A stretch of 45,575 nt of DNA from contig CAYUCE010000009.1 in NCBI GenBank assembly GCA_964443275.1, positions 1 to 45,575 of the forward strand, given 5' to 3'. Position numbers and translations under genes: made by a program. The DNA is from CAYUCE01 sp964443275 (lineage in GTDB: Bacteria > Bipolaricaulota > Bipolaricaulia > CAYUCE01). This document shows positions 1-7,720 of this stretch, in pieces; the stretch's first letter is position 1; the number at the start of each line of letters is the position of its first letter. The notes beneath the pieces are model-generated. The model saw nothing but the letters and a program-made list of their open reading frames with translations, ran no database searches and was not told the DNA's origin.

Positions 1-179
1 GGTTCCGCTACGAAGAACAAACGATGTTAATAAGATTACCCCGAAACCAAATGGGTAGCGGATGGCTTCAGCCTTCCATATTCGTTGTTTTGATATCCTA
101 AATATATGGAATCCTAAAGGATTCCGCTACCAAATCAAATTAAAGTAATTTTTGACGTCTCTCCAACTTTATCACTAAG
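1..179. repeat. Short non-coding stretch with nested repeats
   Basis: No gene is visible here. The nine bases TTCCGCTAC occur at 3-11 and 122-130, and the inverse GGTAGCGGA lies at 54-62, pairing with TCCGCTACC at 123-131. A separate perfect inverted repeat, GGAATCCT-AA-AGGATTCC, lies at 108-125. The arrangement looks like the edge of a small dispersed palindromic element, or the 3' end region of the amidohydrolase transcript. Only one copy of the region is in the window, so a repeat family cannot be shown. Confidence 0.3.
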
Positions 180-1691
180 TCAGGGTGGATAAACCCGTTT
201 GCCTCCCATGAAAGTTTGCTCCACTTTAATCTCCTCAATATTTTTAGGGTTTGCAAATGGATCCTCGGACAATATAACCAGATCGGCAAGCTTTCCCGGC
301 TCGATTGATCCCCGGGTATCTTCTTCAAACGAAGCGTAAGCTGAGTTTAGGGTGTAACATTTGATTGCTTCCTTGACCGATAGGCGTTGACTCTCAAAAG
401 GTGCATTTACCACCTGGTGAATACCGTAAAGGGGGGAGAAGGGCATACAATCCGATCCGAAGGCAAGCTTTATCCCTGCATCTAAAACCTTCTTAAATCG
501 ATTTGTCCTTCTTGCCCGCTCTTTTCCTAACCTTCTTTCATAAAGGCCTCCCTCTTTTCCCCACTTCAGGAAATTGGGCTGCATAGAAGCAATTATTTGC
601 AAATTTCCAGCTTTCGAGATTTGCCGATCAGTAGCCAGGATAAAGTGCTCGATTCTATGTCTTTCGGCTTTTTTGATTTTTTCATGGGTATAGGCATCAA
701 GTACGGATTCTATAGCCCGATCCCCGATGGCATGGATAGCAGTTTGGAGATTATTTGTGGTTGCTTCTCTTATCATGTTCTCCAATTTAACTTGCCTGTA
801 ATTTAGTTTACCTTTACTGTTTTGATTCAAATAAGGGTTTTGCAGGGCGGCATTTCGGGCGCCAATCGAGCCATCAGCCAGTATTTTTACCCCCCCTATT
901 TTTAGGAAATCGTCACCAAAACCGGTACAGAAGCCTGTACTCACAAAAGTCTTCACCCACTGGGCGGCCAGATTTAAATATACCCTTATTTTCAATTCCT
1001 TTCTTTGATTAAGTTTACTATAAGCCCTTATATAGGCAGGTTTTACCGTATCTTGAATTGAAGTGACCCCCAAACTATGGGCTATTTTGGTAGCCTCTCT
1101 TATAGCCTGACAGATTATTTCCGGGCTGGGCTCAATTTGCTGATACAGCTTCCAAGCTGCCTTCTCACGAATCAGTCCAGCAGTTTTGTCTACCTCATCG
1201 CTGTTGGCAAATTTGATCCTTTCTAAAACGTTGCTGTTCACACTAAAAATATGCCCGTCCTCTCTGATTAAAACCACCGGATTATTTAAAGCTATCTTAT
1301 CCAAATCGTCTCTAGTTATATACCTATTTTCCGGCCAGCGACTCTCATCCCATCCTCTCCCTATTATCCATTCTCCATCTGGCTTCCGTTTTACCTGTTC
1401 ACTTACTATCTCTAAGGCCTCACTTAGCGAGCCGGCAGGGGATAAATCAAGATAAAACGCTTTCTCCAAGCCCATCCTTATAAAATGGGTGTGGGCATCG
1501 ATAAACCCGGGGACCACTGTTTTCCCTTTAAGATCAAAGACTTGGGTCTTATTCCCGGCCAACTTCTTAATCTGATTATTCTTTCCCACTTTAGCTATTC
1601 TTTTTCCGCAAATGGCCATCGCTTCTTTTCTGCCTGCGGTGACCGTTATGATATTACCGTTTAGAAAGATATTTTGGGGAATATTCATCAT
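180..1691 (-). CDS. Amidohydrolase family 3 protein (YtcJ-like)
   Basis: A 503-residue metal-dependent hydrolase of the amidohydrolase superfamily, closest in layout to YtcJ/amidohydrolase_3 proteins, which act on C-N bonds of unknown small substrates in the cytoplasm. The first metal-binding HxH is in FIDAHTHF (residues 64-70). Further family landmarks are ILADGSIGARN near 275, HAIGDRA near 320, RHRIEHF near 343 and FGSDCMPFSP near 415, where the Asp is the usual catalytic/metal residue. The N-terminal and C-terminal strands form the usual composite beta domain (ending in ADLVILSEDPF). Length is slightly below the roughly 530 residues of many relatives. There are two adjacent ATG codons (1691 and 1688) with only a weak AGG upstream. 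It is divergent from the next two genes. Substrate unknown. Confidence 0.85.
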   Translation of the reverse strand: MMNIPQNIFLNGNIITVTAGRKEAMAICGKRIAKVGKNNQIKKLAGNKTQVFDLKGKTVVPGFIDAHTHFIRMGLEKAFYLDLSPAGSLSEALEIVSEQVKRKPDGEWIIGRGWDESRWPENRYITRDDLDKIALNNPVVLIREDGHIFSVNSNVLERIKFANSDEVDKTAGLIREKAAWKLYQQIEPSPEIICQAIREATKIAHSLGVTSIQDTVKPAYIRAYSKLNQRKELKIRVYLNLAAQWVKTFVSTGFCTGFGDDFLKIGGVKILADGSIGARNAALQNPYLNQNSKGKLNYRQVKLENMIREATTNNLQTAIHAIGDRAIESVLDAYTHEKIKKAERHRIEHFILATDRQISKAGNLQIIASMQPNFLKWGKEGGLYERRLGKERARRTNRFKKVLDAGIKLAFGSDCMPFSPLYGIHQVVNAPFESQRLSVKEAIKCYTLNSAYASFEEDTRGSIEPGKLADLVILSEDPFANPKNIEEIKVEQTFMGGKRVYPP

Positions 1692-1841
1692 ATTTAGCCT
1701 ATGATATTATTTATTACTGGGAAGTATCAAAGTGAAAAATTCTTCTTTCACCTGGAAAGTGAGCCGTTCTTGCCCTTATAGAAAAGTAATTATGTTTTCT
1801 TGTCCAGTAAATCATACCTTAGGTGATCGTCCAGCCGAAAT

Positions 1842-1870
1842 TTGAATAAACGTCTTTATTAATTTAGAAT
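1842..1870 (+). promoter_or_regulatory. Sigma-70-type promoter for the RHH gene
   Basis: TTGAAT at 1842-1847, a 17-base spacer and TAGAAT at 1865-1870. Transcription would begin near 1877, giving a short leader before the AGGAGGTG ribosome site at 1895-1902. The promoter sits in the 217-base divergent gap between the amidohydrolase and the RHH gene. Confidence 0.5.
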
Positions 1871-1908
1871 TTTAAAAAATATTGCCGCAACTTTAGGAGG
1901 TGCACCAA

Positions 1909-2076
1909 GTGGGTGTAAGAAAGCATTTTACTGTATACTGGGATAAGGAGGAGGACGAGGAGCTTATGGATAAACTGGAGGAGGTAGCCAAGAAAGAAAA
2001 ACGCAGTAAATCGGCTACCGCAATCATAGCTTTGAGGGAATATGTTAGAAAATATTATCAGGGAGACGAAGAATAA
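1909..2076 (+). CDS. Small ribbon-helix-helix DNA-binding protein
   Basis: A 55-residue protein starting at GTG 1909, six bases after a perfect AGGAGGTG (1895-1902). It begins with a basic strand-forming segment (RKHFTVYW) followed by two predicted helices (EELMDKLEEVAKKEK and a helix after the RSKSAT turn ending in LREYVRKYY). This is the strand-helix-helix plan of CopG/Arc/MetJ-type dimeric repressors, in which the N-terminal strand enters the DNA major groove. The stop codon TAA (2074-2076) is in the same reading frame as the next gene (ATG 2119), and no other stop intervenes. The two may therefore be pieces of one regulator, or be translationally coupled. The RHH assignment rests on pattern only. 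Confidence 0.65.
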   Translation: MGVRKHFTVYWDKEEDEELMDKLEEVAKKEKRSKSATAIIALREYVRKYYQGDEE

Positions 2077-2118
2077 AATGTAGGTTCCTTATGGACTAAA
2101 TACCGACTGGAAATTGAG

Positions 2119-3273
2119 ATGAAAAATGTGGGCACGGACAAAAATGATTTTCTATTAGATGTCGCCAAGAAACTGGATAAATATGCCAGCTCACGACCTA
2201 CCCGATTATTTCCCAGAGATAAAACTTTTCGCATAGGTGTTTTAACCTCTCTTACCGGTAGATGGGAGAAGGGTGGTTTTAATTCTAAGAGGGGATATGA
2301 TATCTGGGCGGAAAAAGTTAACCAAGCCGGAGGTATTGAAATTTCCGGGTCACGTTACAAGGTTCAACTGGTCCATTGCGACATCGAAAGTGATCCACGC
2401 ATAGCTTGTAGGGCAGCCAGGGAATTGATCGCTTTTCAAGACCTCGATTTTCTCTTTGGTCCTTATTCTTCGGAGATAACTCTGGCCGTAGCCCCCGTAG
2501 TTGAAGAATGGGGCATTCCCCTAATTACCGGTTCTGCTGAATCCCATGAGATACCTAAGAAAGAATTTAAGTGGACATTTGGGGTACTTTTAGGAAATCC
2601 GTCAGGGTTAAAGGCCCCATTTACAATGCTAAAAAAGCGGATCAATTCACGTCTAGAGACCACAGCTATCGTTTGCGCAAGCGATGTTTTCTCACAATCT
2701 ACAGCAGAAGCTTTCTTGATAACCTCCGAAGAGCTAGGATTTAAACTCACCCATTATCAGACATTCTCTTCCGATCAAGACGATCTGGCACCAATGGTTT
2801 CGGAAGTGGAAAAAAAGGCTCCAGACGTTTTTATAGTCTGCGGCCATGTTGATGACTTAATTAACTCTATCCGGGCTGCTAAAGCAATTGGTTTTAACCC
2901 TGGAGCTTTCGTCATGCACTATGGAGTAGCCTCTCAAGATTTTGTGGACGCTTTAGGGGATGACGCCGCCAAAATTCTGGGAGTTTCTCAATGGTCTCCT
3001 CAAGCAAGTTTTAGTGGTCCGGTTTTTGGAAGCTCAAGTGACTTCTATCACCTTTTTGTACAAAGGTACGCCCGTGAACCCGACTATACAGAAGCCGGAA
3101 GCGCTGCTGCCGGTTCTATCTTTCAGCAGGCCGTACAGTTATCGGGCATTACTCCTCCACTTGAGAGGCGAGAGAAAAAGGAACTGAAGGATATTTTAAC
3201 TCAAGGTGAATTCGAAACTTTCTTTGGAGTAATCGACTTCCACTCCTTTAACCAACCCTTTCACAAACTATAA
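2119..3273 (+). CDS. LivK-type ligand-binding protein without signal peptide
   Basis: A 384-residue protein with the type-1 periplasmic-binding fold (Peripla_BP_6, leucine/amide-binding family). Landmarks are FRIGVLTSLTG near residue 40, KVNQAGGI near 75, the DLDFLFGPYSS segment and GIPLITG. These proteins normally have an export signal and feed a Liv ABC transporter. Here the N-terminus is hydrophilic and no permease or ATPase is adjacent, so the protein is probably cytoplasmic. The C-terminus stops shortly after the usual FGVIDF strand and lacks the closing segment of the family. The ATG at 2119 has only a weak ribosome site. The 14 codons between it and the RHH stop are open in frame. A ligand-sensing partner for the RHH protein is plausible. 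A transporter component is the alternative. Confidence 0.75.
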   Translation: MKNVGTDKNDFLLDVAKKLDKYASSRPTRLFPRDKTFRIGVLTSLTGRWEKGGFNSKRGYDIWAEKVNQAGGIEISGSRYKVQLVHCDIESDPRIACRAARELIAFQDLDFLFGPYSSEITLAVAPVVEEWGIPLITGSAESHEIPKKEFKWTFGVLLGNPSGLKAPFTMLKKRINSRLETTAIVCASDVFSQSTAEAFLITSEELGFKLTHYQTFSSDQDDLAPMVSEVEKKAPDVFIVCGHVDDLINSIRAAKAIGFNPGAFVMHYGVASQDFVDALGDDAAKILGVSQWSPQASFSGPVFGSSSDFYHLFVQRYAREPDYTEAGSAAAGSIFQQAVQLSGITPPLERREKKELKDILTQGEFETFFGVIDFHSFNQPFHKL

Positions 3274-3350
3274 CTCCAAATTCTTAAAAGATTATACTGG
3301 GAAATCGCAACCTACTTGCAATAGCATGATCCTTTTTGCCTGTGATTAGC

Positions 3351-3380
3351 TTGTCTTGCTGAACTAAAATAATTTATAAT
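3351..3380 (+). promoter_or_regulatory. Promoter of the amino-sugar regulator operon
   Basis: TTGTCT at 3351-3356, an 18-base spacer and a consensus TATAAT at 3375-3380. It lies 45 bases upstream of the GntR-family gene and just ahead of a palindromic operator candidate at 3395-3410. Confidence 0.55.
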
Positions 3381-3394
3381 GATAAAATGAGCAT

Positions 3395-3410
3395 AGATGT
3401 TTAGACCACT
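3395..3410. promoter_or_regulatory. Operator candidate for the GntR/HutC regulator
   Basis: On the minus strand the site reads AGTGGTCTAAACATCT. It agrees at 12 of 16 positions with ACTGGTCTAGACCACT, the palindrome I recall for DasR/NagR-type regulators of amino-sugar genes. It sits between the -10 box at 3375-3380 and the start of the regulator gene, as expected for autorepression. A related site overlaps the transporter promoter at 6155-6170. Confidence 0.5.
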
Positions 3411-3424
3411 ATACCTTGAGGTAA

Positions 3425-4174
3425 ATGAACAAAATGAGAAAGAGTGGAATTAGTAAGAAGAGCCCCTTACCTATTTATTATCAAGTAAAAGAAATACTAA
3501 AAGAACGGATAGAAAGCGGATCTTTAAAGCCCCATGAGTGTCTTCCCTCAGAAAGAGAGCTGGGCCAGGAGTACGATATATCCAGAATGACTGCCCGCCA
3601 CGCACTTACAGAGCTAGAATTAGAAGGCTATGTTTATAGGCAACAAGGAAAAGGTTCATTTGTAGCTGAACCTAAGCTTAGACAGGCACTTCTTAAGCTC
3701 ACTGGATTTACTGAGGATATGAAAGATAGAGGGCTTAAGCCGGGGGCCAAAGTATTAGATATAAAAGCAATCACCGGAGACGAAGAACTGGCTGAAAAGT
3801 TCAGCGCTCCAACTGAGGAGAATTTTGTCCAATTACAGCGGGTCCGTTTAGCCAACGGTGAACCATTAGCCATAGAAACCTCTCACTTAAGGCATAAGCT
3901 ATGCGAAGGCATAGAAAATATCGATTTCACAAATAAGTCGCTTTATGAAACAATGCGTAAAGAATACGGAATACATTTAGGTCGTGCAGAGCAAACGGTA
4001 GAAGCAACCTTGGCCGGGGAATTTGAGGCCCAAGTTCTGGGTATAAAAAAAGGGATGCCTATGCTGTCTACAGAGCGGATCACTTACCTAGAAGATGATA
4101 AGACAGTTATCGAATACGCCCGCTCCACTTACCGGGCGGACCGCTACAAGCTTTACGTAGAGCTGAGAAGATAG
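3425..4174 (+). CDS. GntR/HutC-family transcriptional regulator (NagR/DasR-like)
   Basis: A 249-residue regulator. Residues about 12-80 form the GntR winged helix (PIYYQVKEILKERI, LPSERELGQEYDISRMTARHAL, GYVYRQQGKGSFVA). Residues about 95-245 form a UTRA effector domain, which in this subfamily binds phosphorylated sugars such as GlcNAc-6-P or GlcN-6-P. Being first in an operon with a GlcNAc/MurNAc kinase and murQ, it is the likely controller of the whole amino-sugar island. Two starts compete. ATG 3425 is only two bases after GAGGT, while ATG 3434 has an 11-base spacing. The gene is followed after one base by the kinase gene. Confidence 0.9.
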   Translation: MNKMRKSGISKKSPLPIYYQVKEILKERIESGSLKPHECLPSERELGQEYDISRMTARHALTELELEGYVYRQQGKGSFVAEPKLRQALLKLTGFTEDMKDRGLKPGAKVLDIKAITGDEELAEKFSAPTEENFVQLQRVRLANGEPLAIETSHLRHKLCEGIENIDFTNKSLYETMRKEYGIHLGRAEQTVEATLAGEFEAQVLGIKKGMPMLSTERITYLEDDKTVIEYARSTYRADRYKLYVELRR

Positions 4175-4175
4175 T

Positions 4176-5162
4176 ATGGCTTACATAATCGGAATTGACG
4201 GGGGAGCTACGAAATCGATCGGGGTACTGACTGACTTAGATGGTTATATCTTAAGTGAGCGAAAATCCGGCCCCACCAACTACCGAACACAAGGCCTAGA
4301 TAAAGCTGGGGAGACTCTTTCCGATTTAGTAAAAGATCTTATCGCTCAAGAAGGAATAAACCTTTCGGCGGTCAAATATCTAGTTTGCGGTCTGGCCGGT
4401 TTAGATAGACCTTCGGATGAAAAAAGAGTTAAAAGAGCTCTTTCTCAAAGGCTTGAATTCTCTAGTTCAACGGAAATAATCCTCACCAATGACCTTTATA
4501 TTGCCCTACTGGGAGCTATAAAAGGTAGATTCGGAGTAGTTATAAATTCTGGAACCGGGGCTATCGCCATGGGAATAAACAAGGAGGGTGAAGTGGCCCG
4601 GGCCGATGGGTGGGGTTATATTCTGGGGGATGAGGGAAGCGGTTACTGGATTGGGATACAGGCAATCAAGGCCGGCTTAAAAAATTATGACGGAAGAGGA
4701 GAGAAAACCCAGCTAAGTGAGGCAATAAAAAGCCATTTTGGACTGGCTAATGTAGAGGGAGTCCTGGACGTTATTTATGATTCTGACCGGCCACTTCCAC
4801 CGAAAGTAGCGGATTTGGCTCCGGGGGTATTTAGAGCCGCCAAGGAAGAGGACTCCCAAGCAAGTAATATCCTACGAAGGGCGGGAACTAAGCTGGGACA
4901 AACTACTTACGCAGTGATCAAGAGACTGGGTTTGGAAAGTAAGCATTTCCCGGTGGCCACACTGGGTGGGATACTTCAACTCGATCAATCTAATCCCGTA
5001 AAGGAAAAGTTGATCGAGCTAGTTAAGGAAGTAGCTCCTCATTGCAGTTTTATCGAGCCGGCTTATCCTCCCGAAATTGGGGCCATCATGATGGGACTTC
5101 GTAAAGAGCATGGAGAGATCGCCCAAACCCACCTGGACCATCTAAACGAATTTTATGAATAA
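4176..5162 (+). CDS. N-acetylglucosamine/N-acetylmuramate-type kinase (BadF/BadG family)
   Basis: A 328-residue sugar kinase of the ASKHA superfamily, BadF/BadG/BcrA/BcrD type, which includes GlcNAc kinase and the clostridial MurNAc/GlcNAc kinase MurK. The first phosphate motif is GIDGGATKS (residues 5-13). GLAGLDRP and NDLYIALLGA follow, the Asp of the latter being the likely catalytic base. The second phosphate motif is NSGTGAIAMG, then GDEGSGYWIG. It starts one base after the regulator gene and its end overlaps murQ by eight bases, so the three are translated together. Because the nearby importer is ABC-type and delivers unphosphorylated sugar, a kinase is needed. The murQ neighbour makes a MurK-like dual activity attractive. 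Confidence 0.82.
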   Translation: MAYIIGIDGGATKSIGVLTDLDGYILSERKSGPTNYRTQGLDKAGETLSDLVKDLIAQEGINLSAVKYLVCGLAGLDRPSDEKRVKRALSQRLEFSSSTEIILTNDLYIALLGAIKGRFGVVINSGTGAIAMGINKEGEVARADGWGYILGDEGSGYWIGIQAIKAGLKNYDGRGEKTQLSEAIKSHFGLANVEGVLDVIYDSDRPLPPKVADLAPGVFRAAKEEDSQASNILRRAGTKLGQTTYAVIKRLGLESKHFPVATLGGILQLDQSNPVKEKLIELVKEVAPHCSFIEPAYPPEIGAIMMGLRKEHGEIAQTHLDHLNEFYE

Positions 5163-6072
5163 ATCGGTTGAGTCCAAAAGTGAGTTTGCCAATAAAAGCG
5201 AGTATAATTTACCAACTCCTAATTTAAATAAAAGACCTATTCAAGATATTCTTAAAGACATTAATCAAGAAGATAGAAAAGTTGCTTTAGCGGTAGAGAG
5301 TGAAATAGATTCTATTATTCAGGCGGTATATGTGTTTATGCGCTCCTGGAAGAAGGGGGGACGAATCTATTTTGCCGGTGCCGGTACCAGCGGAAGAATT
5401 GGAGCCATGGAAGCCTGTGAACTACCTGCTACTTTCGGGATATCGGAAGATCGATTTCAGTTCTTACTAGCCGGAGGGGGAAAGGCTCTTCGTTCTCCAT
5501 GTGAAGAGGCAGAAGATGACAAAGATGTGGGAAGAAGGTTGGTGAAGAAGAGGGACATAAGGCATAAGGACCTAGTTATTGGGATTTCGGCCAGTGGAGA
5601 GACTCCTTTTACTTTAGGTTGTATGAGAGAAGCTATAAACAGGAAAGCTCATACTATCGGTCTGGTAAACAGCCCCAAGTCCACCTTGGAAAGAATAGTT
5701 GATATTCCTATTGTGGTAAAAGTAGGTCCCGAATTTTTACGACGTTCAACTCGGATGAAAGCGGGAACCGCTCAGAAAATGGTATTAAATATGCTTACCA
5801 CCTGTGCCATGATCAAACTGGGCCATACCTATGGGAATTTGATGATCGATGTCAAAGCCAATAACCGGAAATTAAGAAAGAGAGTTGAACAAATTTTACT
5901 GACCCTAACCGGAGTGAGTGAAGAAGTTTCTAGGGAGGTTTTGACACAATCAAACTACGAGGTTAAACCTGCAATTTTAATGATTAAAAAGGGATATAAA
6001 TACTCCAAAGCTAAAAGAATGTTAGAAGAAGACGAAGACCTCCTACGGAAGGTGCTCGGTAATTCAAATTAA
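5155..6072 (+). CDS. murQ: N-acetylmuramic acid 6-phosphate etherase
   Basis: MurQ cleaves the lactyl ether of MurNAc-6-phosphate to give GlcNAc-6-phosphate and lactate in the cytoplasm. The 305-residue protein has the SIS-fold sugar-phosphate loop GAGTSGRIGAMEACELPATF (residues 75-94), with Glu89 at the position of the catalytic glutamate. AEDD near 120 supplies the second acidic residue. ISASGETPFT and the diagnostic STRMKAGTAQKMVLNM segment follow. A small C-terminal UBA-like helical part covers 240-305. The N-terminal arm is slightly shorter than in enterobacterial MurQ. It overlaps the kinase gene by eight bases. Product and substrate connect to nagA and nagB at the far end of the island. 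Confidence 0.95.
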   Translation: MNKSVESKSEFANKSEYNLPTPNLNKRPIQDILKDINQEDRKVALAVESEIDSIIQAVYVFMRSWKKGGRIYFAGAGTSGRIGAMEACELPATFGISEDRFQFLLAGGGKALRSPCEEAEDDKDVGRRLVKKRDIRHKDLVIGISASGETPFTLGCMREAINRKAHTIGLVNSPKSTLERIVDIPIVVKVGPEFLRRSTRMKAGTAQKMVLNMLTTCAMIKLGHTYGNLMIDVKANNRKLRKRVEQILLTLTGVSEEVSREVLTQSNYEVKPAILMIKKGYKYSKAKRMLEEDEDLLRKVLGNSN

Positions 6073-6128
6073 GGGTAGTAATAGATTTGGATAAAGGAAT
6101 TTACTTTGATAGGAAGACTTCACTGATC

Positions 6129-6157
6129 TTGACAAATATCATTTTTACCTTTATACT
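6129..6157 (+). promoter_or_regulatory. Strong promoter for the sugar ABC transporter operon
   Basis: A perfect TTGACA (6129-6134), a 17-base spacer and TATACT (6152-6157). The leader to the binding-protein gene is then about 115 bases. It contains an isolated ribosome site (6184-6191) and a small hairpin GGTTG-AGGT-CAACC (6230-6243). Confidence 0.7.
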
Positions 6158-6175
6158 GGTACATACATGTATACC
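6155..6175. promoter_or_regulatory. Palindromic operator candidate at the transporter promoter
   Basis: The segment GGTACATACATGTATACC (6158-6175) is an imperfect palindrome with a perfect ATACATGTAT core, and it begins directly at the -10 box. Read from 6155, ACTGGTACATACATGT matches the site at 3395-3410 (minus strand) at 11 of 16 positions, including TGGT and ACAT. A repressor here would block polymerase. The GntR/HutC protein encoded at 3425 is the obvious candidate. Confidence 0.5.
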
Positions 6176-6183
6176 TGTTAGTA

Positions 6184-6208
6184 AGGAGGTGGTCGATTGA
6201 AAGGATAA
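6184..6208 (+). promoter_or_regulatory. Isolated ribosome site with three-codon ORF in the leader
   Basis: A perfect AGGAGGTG (6184-6191) lies 90 bases before the start of the binding-protein gene, which has its own ribosome site. Five bases after it comes TTG-AAA-GGA-TAA (6197-6208), a start followed by only two codons. Similar isolated sites precede the other two binding-protein genes in the window. It may be a minimal upstream ORF, a ribosome standby site or an mRNA-protecting ribosome-binding element. Confidence 0.35.
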
Positions 6209-6281
6209 ATCGGTTAAGTTACGAAGTGAGGTTGAGGTCAACCGTTTATAATACCAACAATATTTCTAAGGAGGTAAAAAG

Positions 6282-7604
6282 ATGGATTTAGAAAAAAAAG
6301 GAATTTCCCGGCGTAAGTTCATAAAGGGGGCTGCGGGAGGAGCAGCCACTCTGGCTGCCTTATCCTCTGGGATACCAGTTTGGGGACAGGAAAAAAACCA
6401 GTTGGATTTTGTAGTATGGTCCTATGGTGTTCAGACCGTTCTCGATAACATTGAGAAATTTGAGGCGAAAAATCCTAATATCTCCGTCACTCTGCACGAT
6501 TTCCCCTGGACCAAATACCACTCCACCATGGTGAGCAGGTTTAGAACGAATACGCCTACAGATGTTATGTACAATGGGGGAGACTGGCTACCTGAGTTTG
6601 CTTTGGCTGGTTGGGTTGTACCTTTAGAGAGATACTTCCCGGAAGTCCTGGAATATAAAGAAGAGATAGCAAATTACGCCTTACAAGAGATGACCTATCA
6701 AGATAAACTCTATGGATTGCCCTATTACGCCGATTTGATCACCTTTATGTATAACGAGAAGATATTGGAAGAGCACGGGTTCACTGAACCACCATCTACT
6801 TGGGAAGAGGTAAAAGAATATTCGCTTAAATTAAAGGAAGATGGAATGAAACATCCCATTATGTGGGAAATAGCAGAAGACTTACCCAACTTCCTCAGTG
6901 CTTTTTGGTCAATGGTGTATGGACGTGGGGAGAGACCCTTTGACGACGATCTGAATCCAGTATTCAACGATCCAAACCATGCTGCCTTCAAACAATTGGA
7001 ATGGTATGCAAATACGTTAAATAAGTGGGATTTAGCTACTTATCTACCTCACGAAACGAAAGTGGCACCAGCTATGGGAACAGGCAAGCACGCTTTCACG
7101 GTCATGTATAACTACATGCTGGCCCAGCTAAATAACCCTGATGCTAATCCATTAGCAGGACAGTTTAATATTGCCCTTATGCCTGGGCAAGCACACCGCT
7201 GCTTTGGATTTGCTAAATTCTATTGTATGACTCAGATGGCGGCTGCCAGAGGCCGAGAGGTACGGGACGCTGTTTGGAAGTTTATTGAGTATTTCGGCGG
7301 TAAAACTGAAGGAGAATACAATGTTGTTAAAAGATGGGCTTTGGAAAAGGGGCTTGGTTTTGCACAGCTTCCCTTGTACGATGATCCAGAAGTACGCAAG
7401 GCTTGGAGCTCATGGATAGAGATGGAAACCTATAAGAAGCAAGCCAAGTTGGCCTGGGCTCCGGTAAGAACCCCCTGGTATGGGGTTTGGAGTCCTTTCA
7501 TGAGGTCTCAGATGATGCAGACGCTCGCTGGCGAGATTTCAGTGGAGAAGGCGTTGAATAATGCCGCACAAAGATGGAGTGAGTTAAAGGAACAGTACAC
7601 ATAA
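6282..7604 (+). CDS. Sugar ABC transporter substrate-binding protein (family 1, Tat-exported)
   Basis: A 440-residue extracytoplasmic binding protein of the UgpB/MalE class (SBP_bac_1, COG1653). The N-terminus carries a twin-arginine signal (SRRKFIKG at residues 9-16, then an alanine-rich hydrophobic stretch ending near VWGQ), so it is probably exported folded through Tat. Family features are WSYGVQTVLDNIEKFEAKNP, the PTDVMYNGGDWLPEFA segment and the GLPYYADLITFMYNEKILEEHG region. It starts at ATG 6282 behind AAGGAGGT. The two downstream permeases complete the importer except for the ATPase. Position between murQ and nagAB suggests an amino sugar or muropeptide-derived sugar as ligand; the sequence alone does not show which. 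Confidence 0.9.
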   Translation: MDLEKKGISRRKFIKGAAGGAATLAALSSGIPVWGQEKNQLDFVVWSYGVQTVLDNIEKFEAKNPNISVTLHDFPWTKYHSTMVSRFRTNTPTDVMYNGGDWLPEFALAGWVVPLERYFPEVLEYKEEIANYALQEMTYQDKLYGLPYYADLITFMYNEKILEEHGFTEPPSTWEEVKEYSLKLKEDGMKHPIMWEIAEDLPNFLSAFWSMVYGRGERPFDDDLNPVFNDPNHAAFKQLEWYANTLNKWDLATYLPHETKVAPAMGTGKHAFTVMYNYMLAQLNNPDANPLAGQFNIALMPGQAHRCFGFAKFYCMTQMAAARGREVRDAVWKFIEYFGGKTEGEYNVVKRWALEKGLGFAQLPLYDDPEVRKAWSSWIEMETYKKQAKLAWAPVRTPWYGVWSPFMRSQMMQTLAGEISVEKALNNAAQRWSELKEQYT

Positions 7605-7674
7605 CTCTATCAATCAAGTGGATACACTAAGGAACACCGATAGAGCTGGGCAACTCTAAAAACTGCCCGTTTTT
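7605..7674 (+). terminator. Hairpins and T-run between binding protein and permease
   Basis: CTCTATC (7605-7611) can pair with GATAGAG (7639-7645), enclosing AGTG-GATA-CACT (7617-7628). After these comes GGGCA (7648-7652) with TGCCC (7664-7668), followed by GTTTTT. This is a terminator-like end directly after the binding-protein stop codon, about 50 bases before the first permease. It probably lets only part of the transcripts continue into the permeases, or protects the 3' end of the binding-protein mRNA. Confidence 0.5.
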
Positions 7675-7720
7675 CACCTTCTCTTTGATTAAATTTAAAG
7701 CTTAAAGGAAGAAGGTTAAT

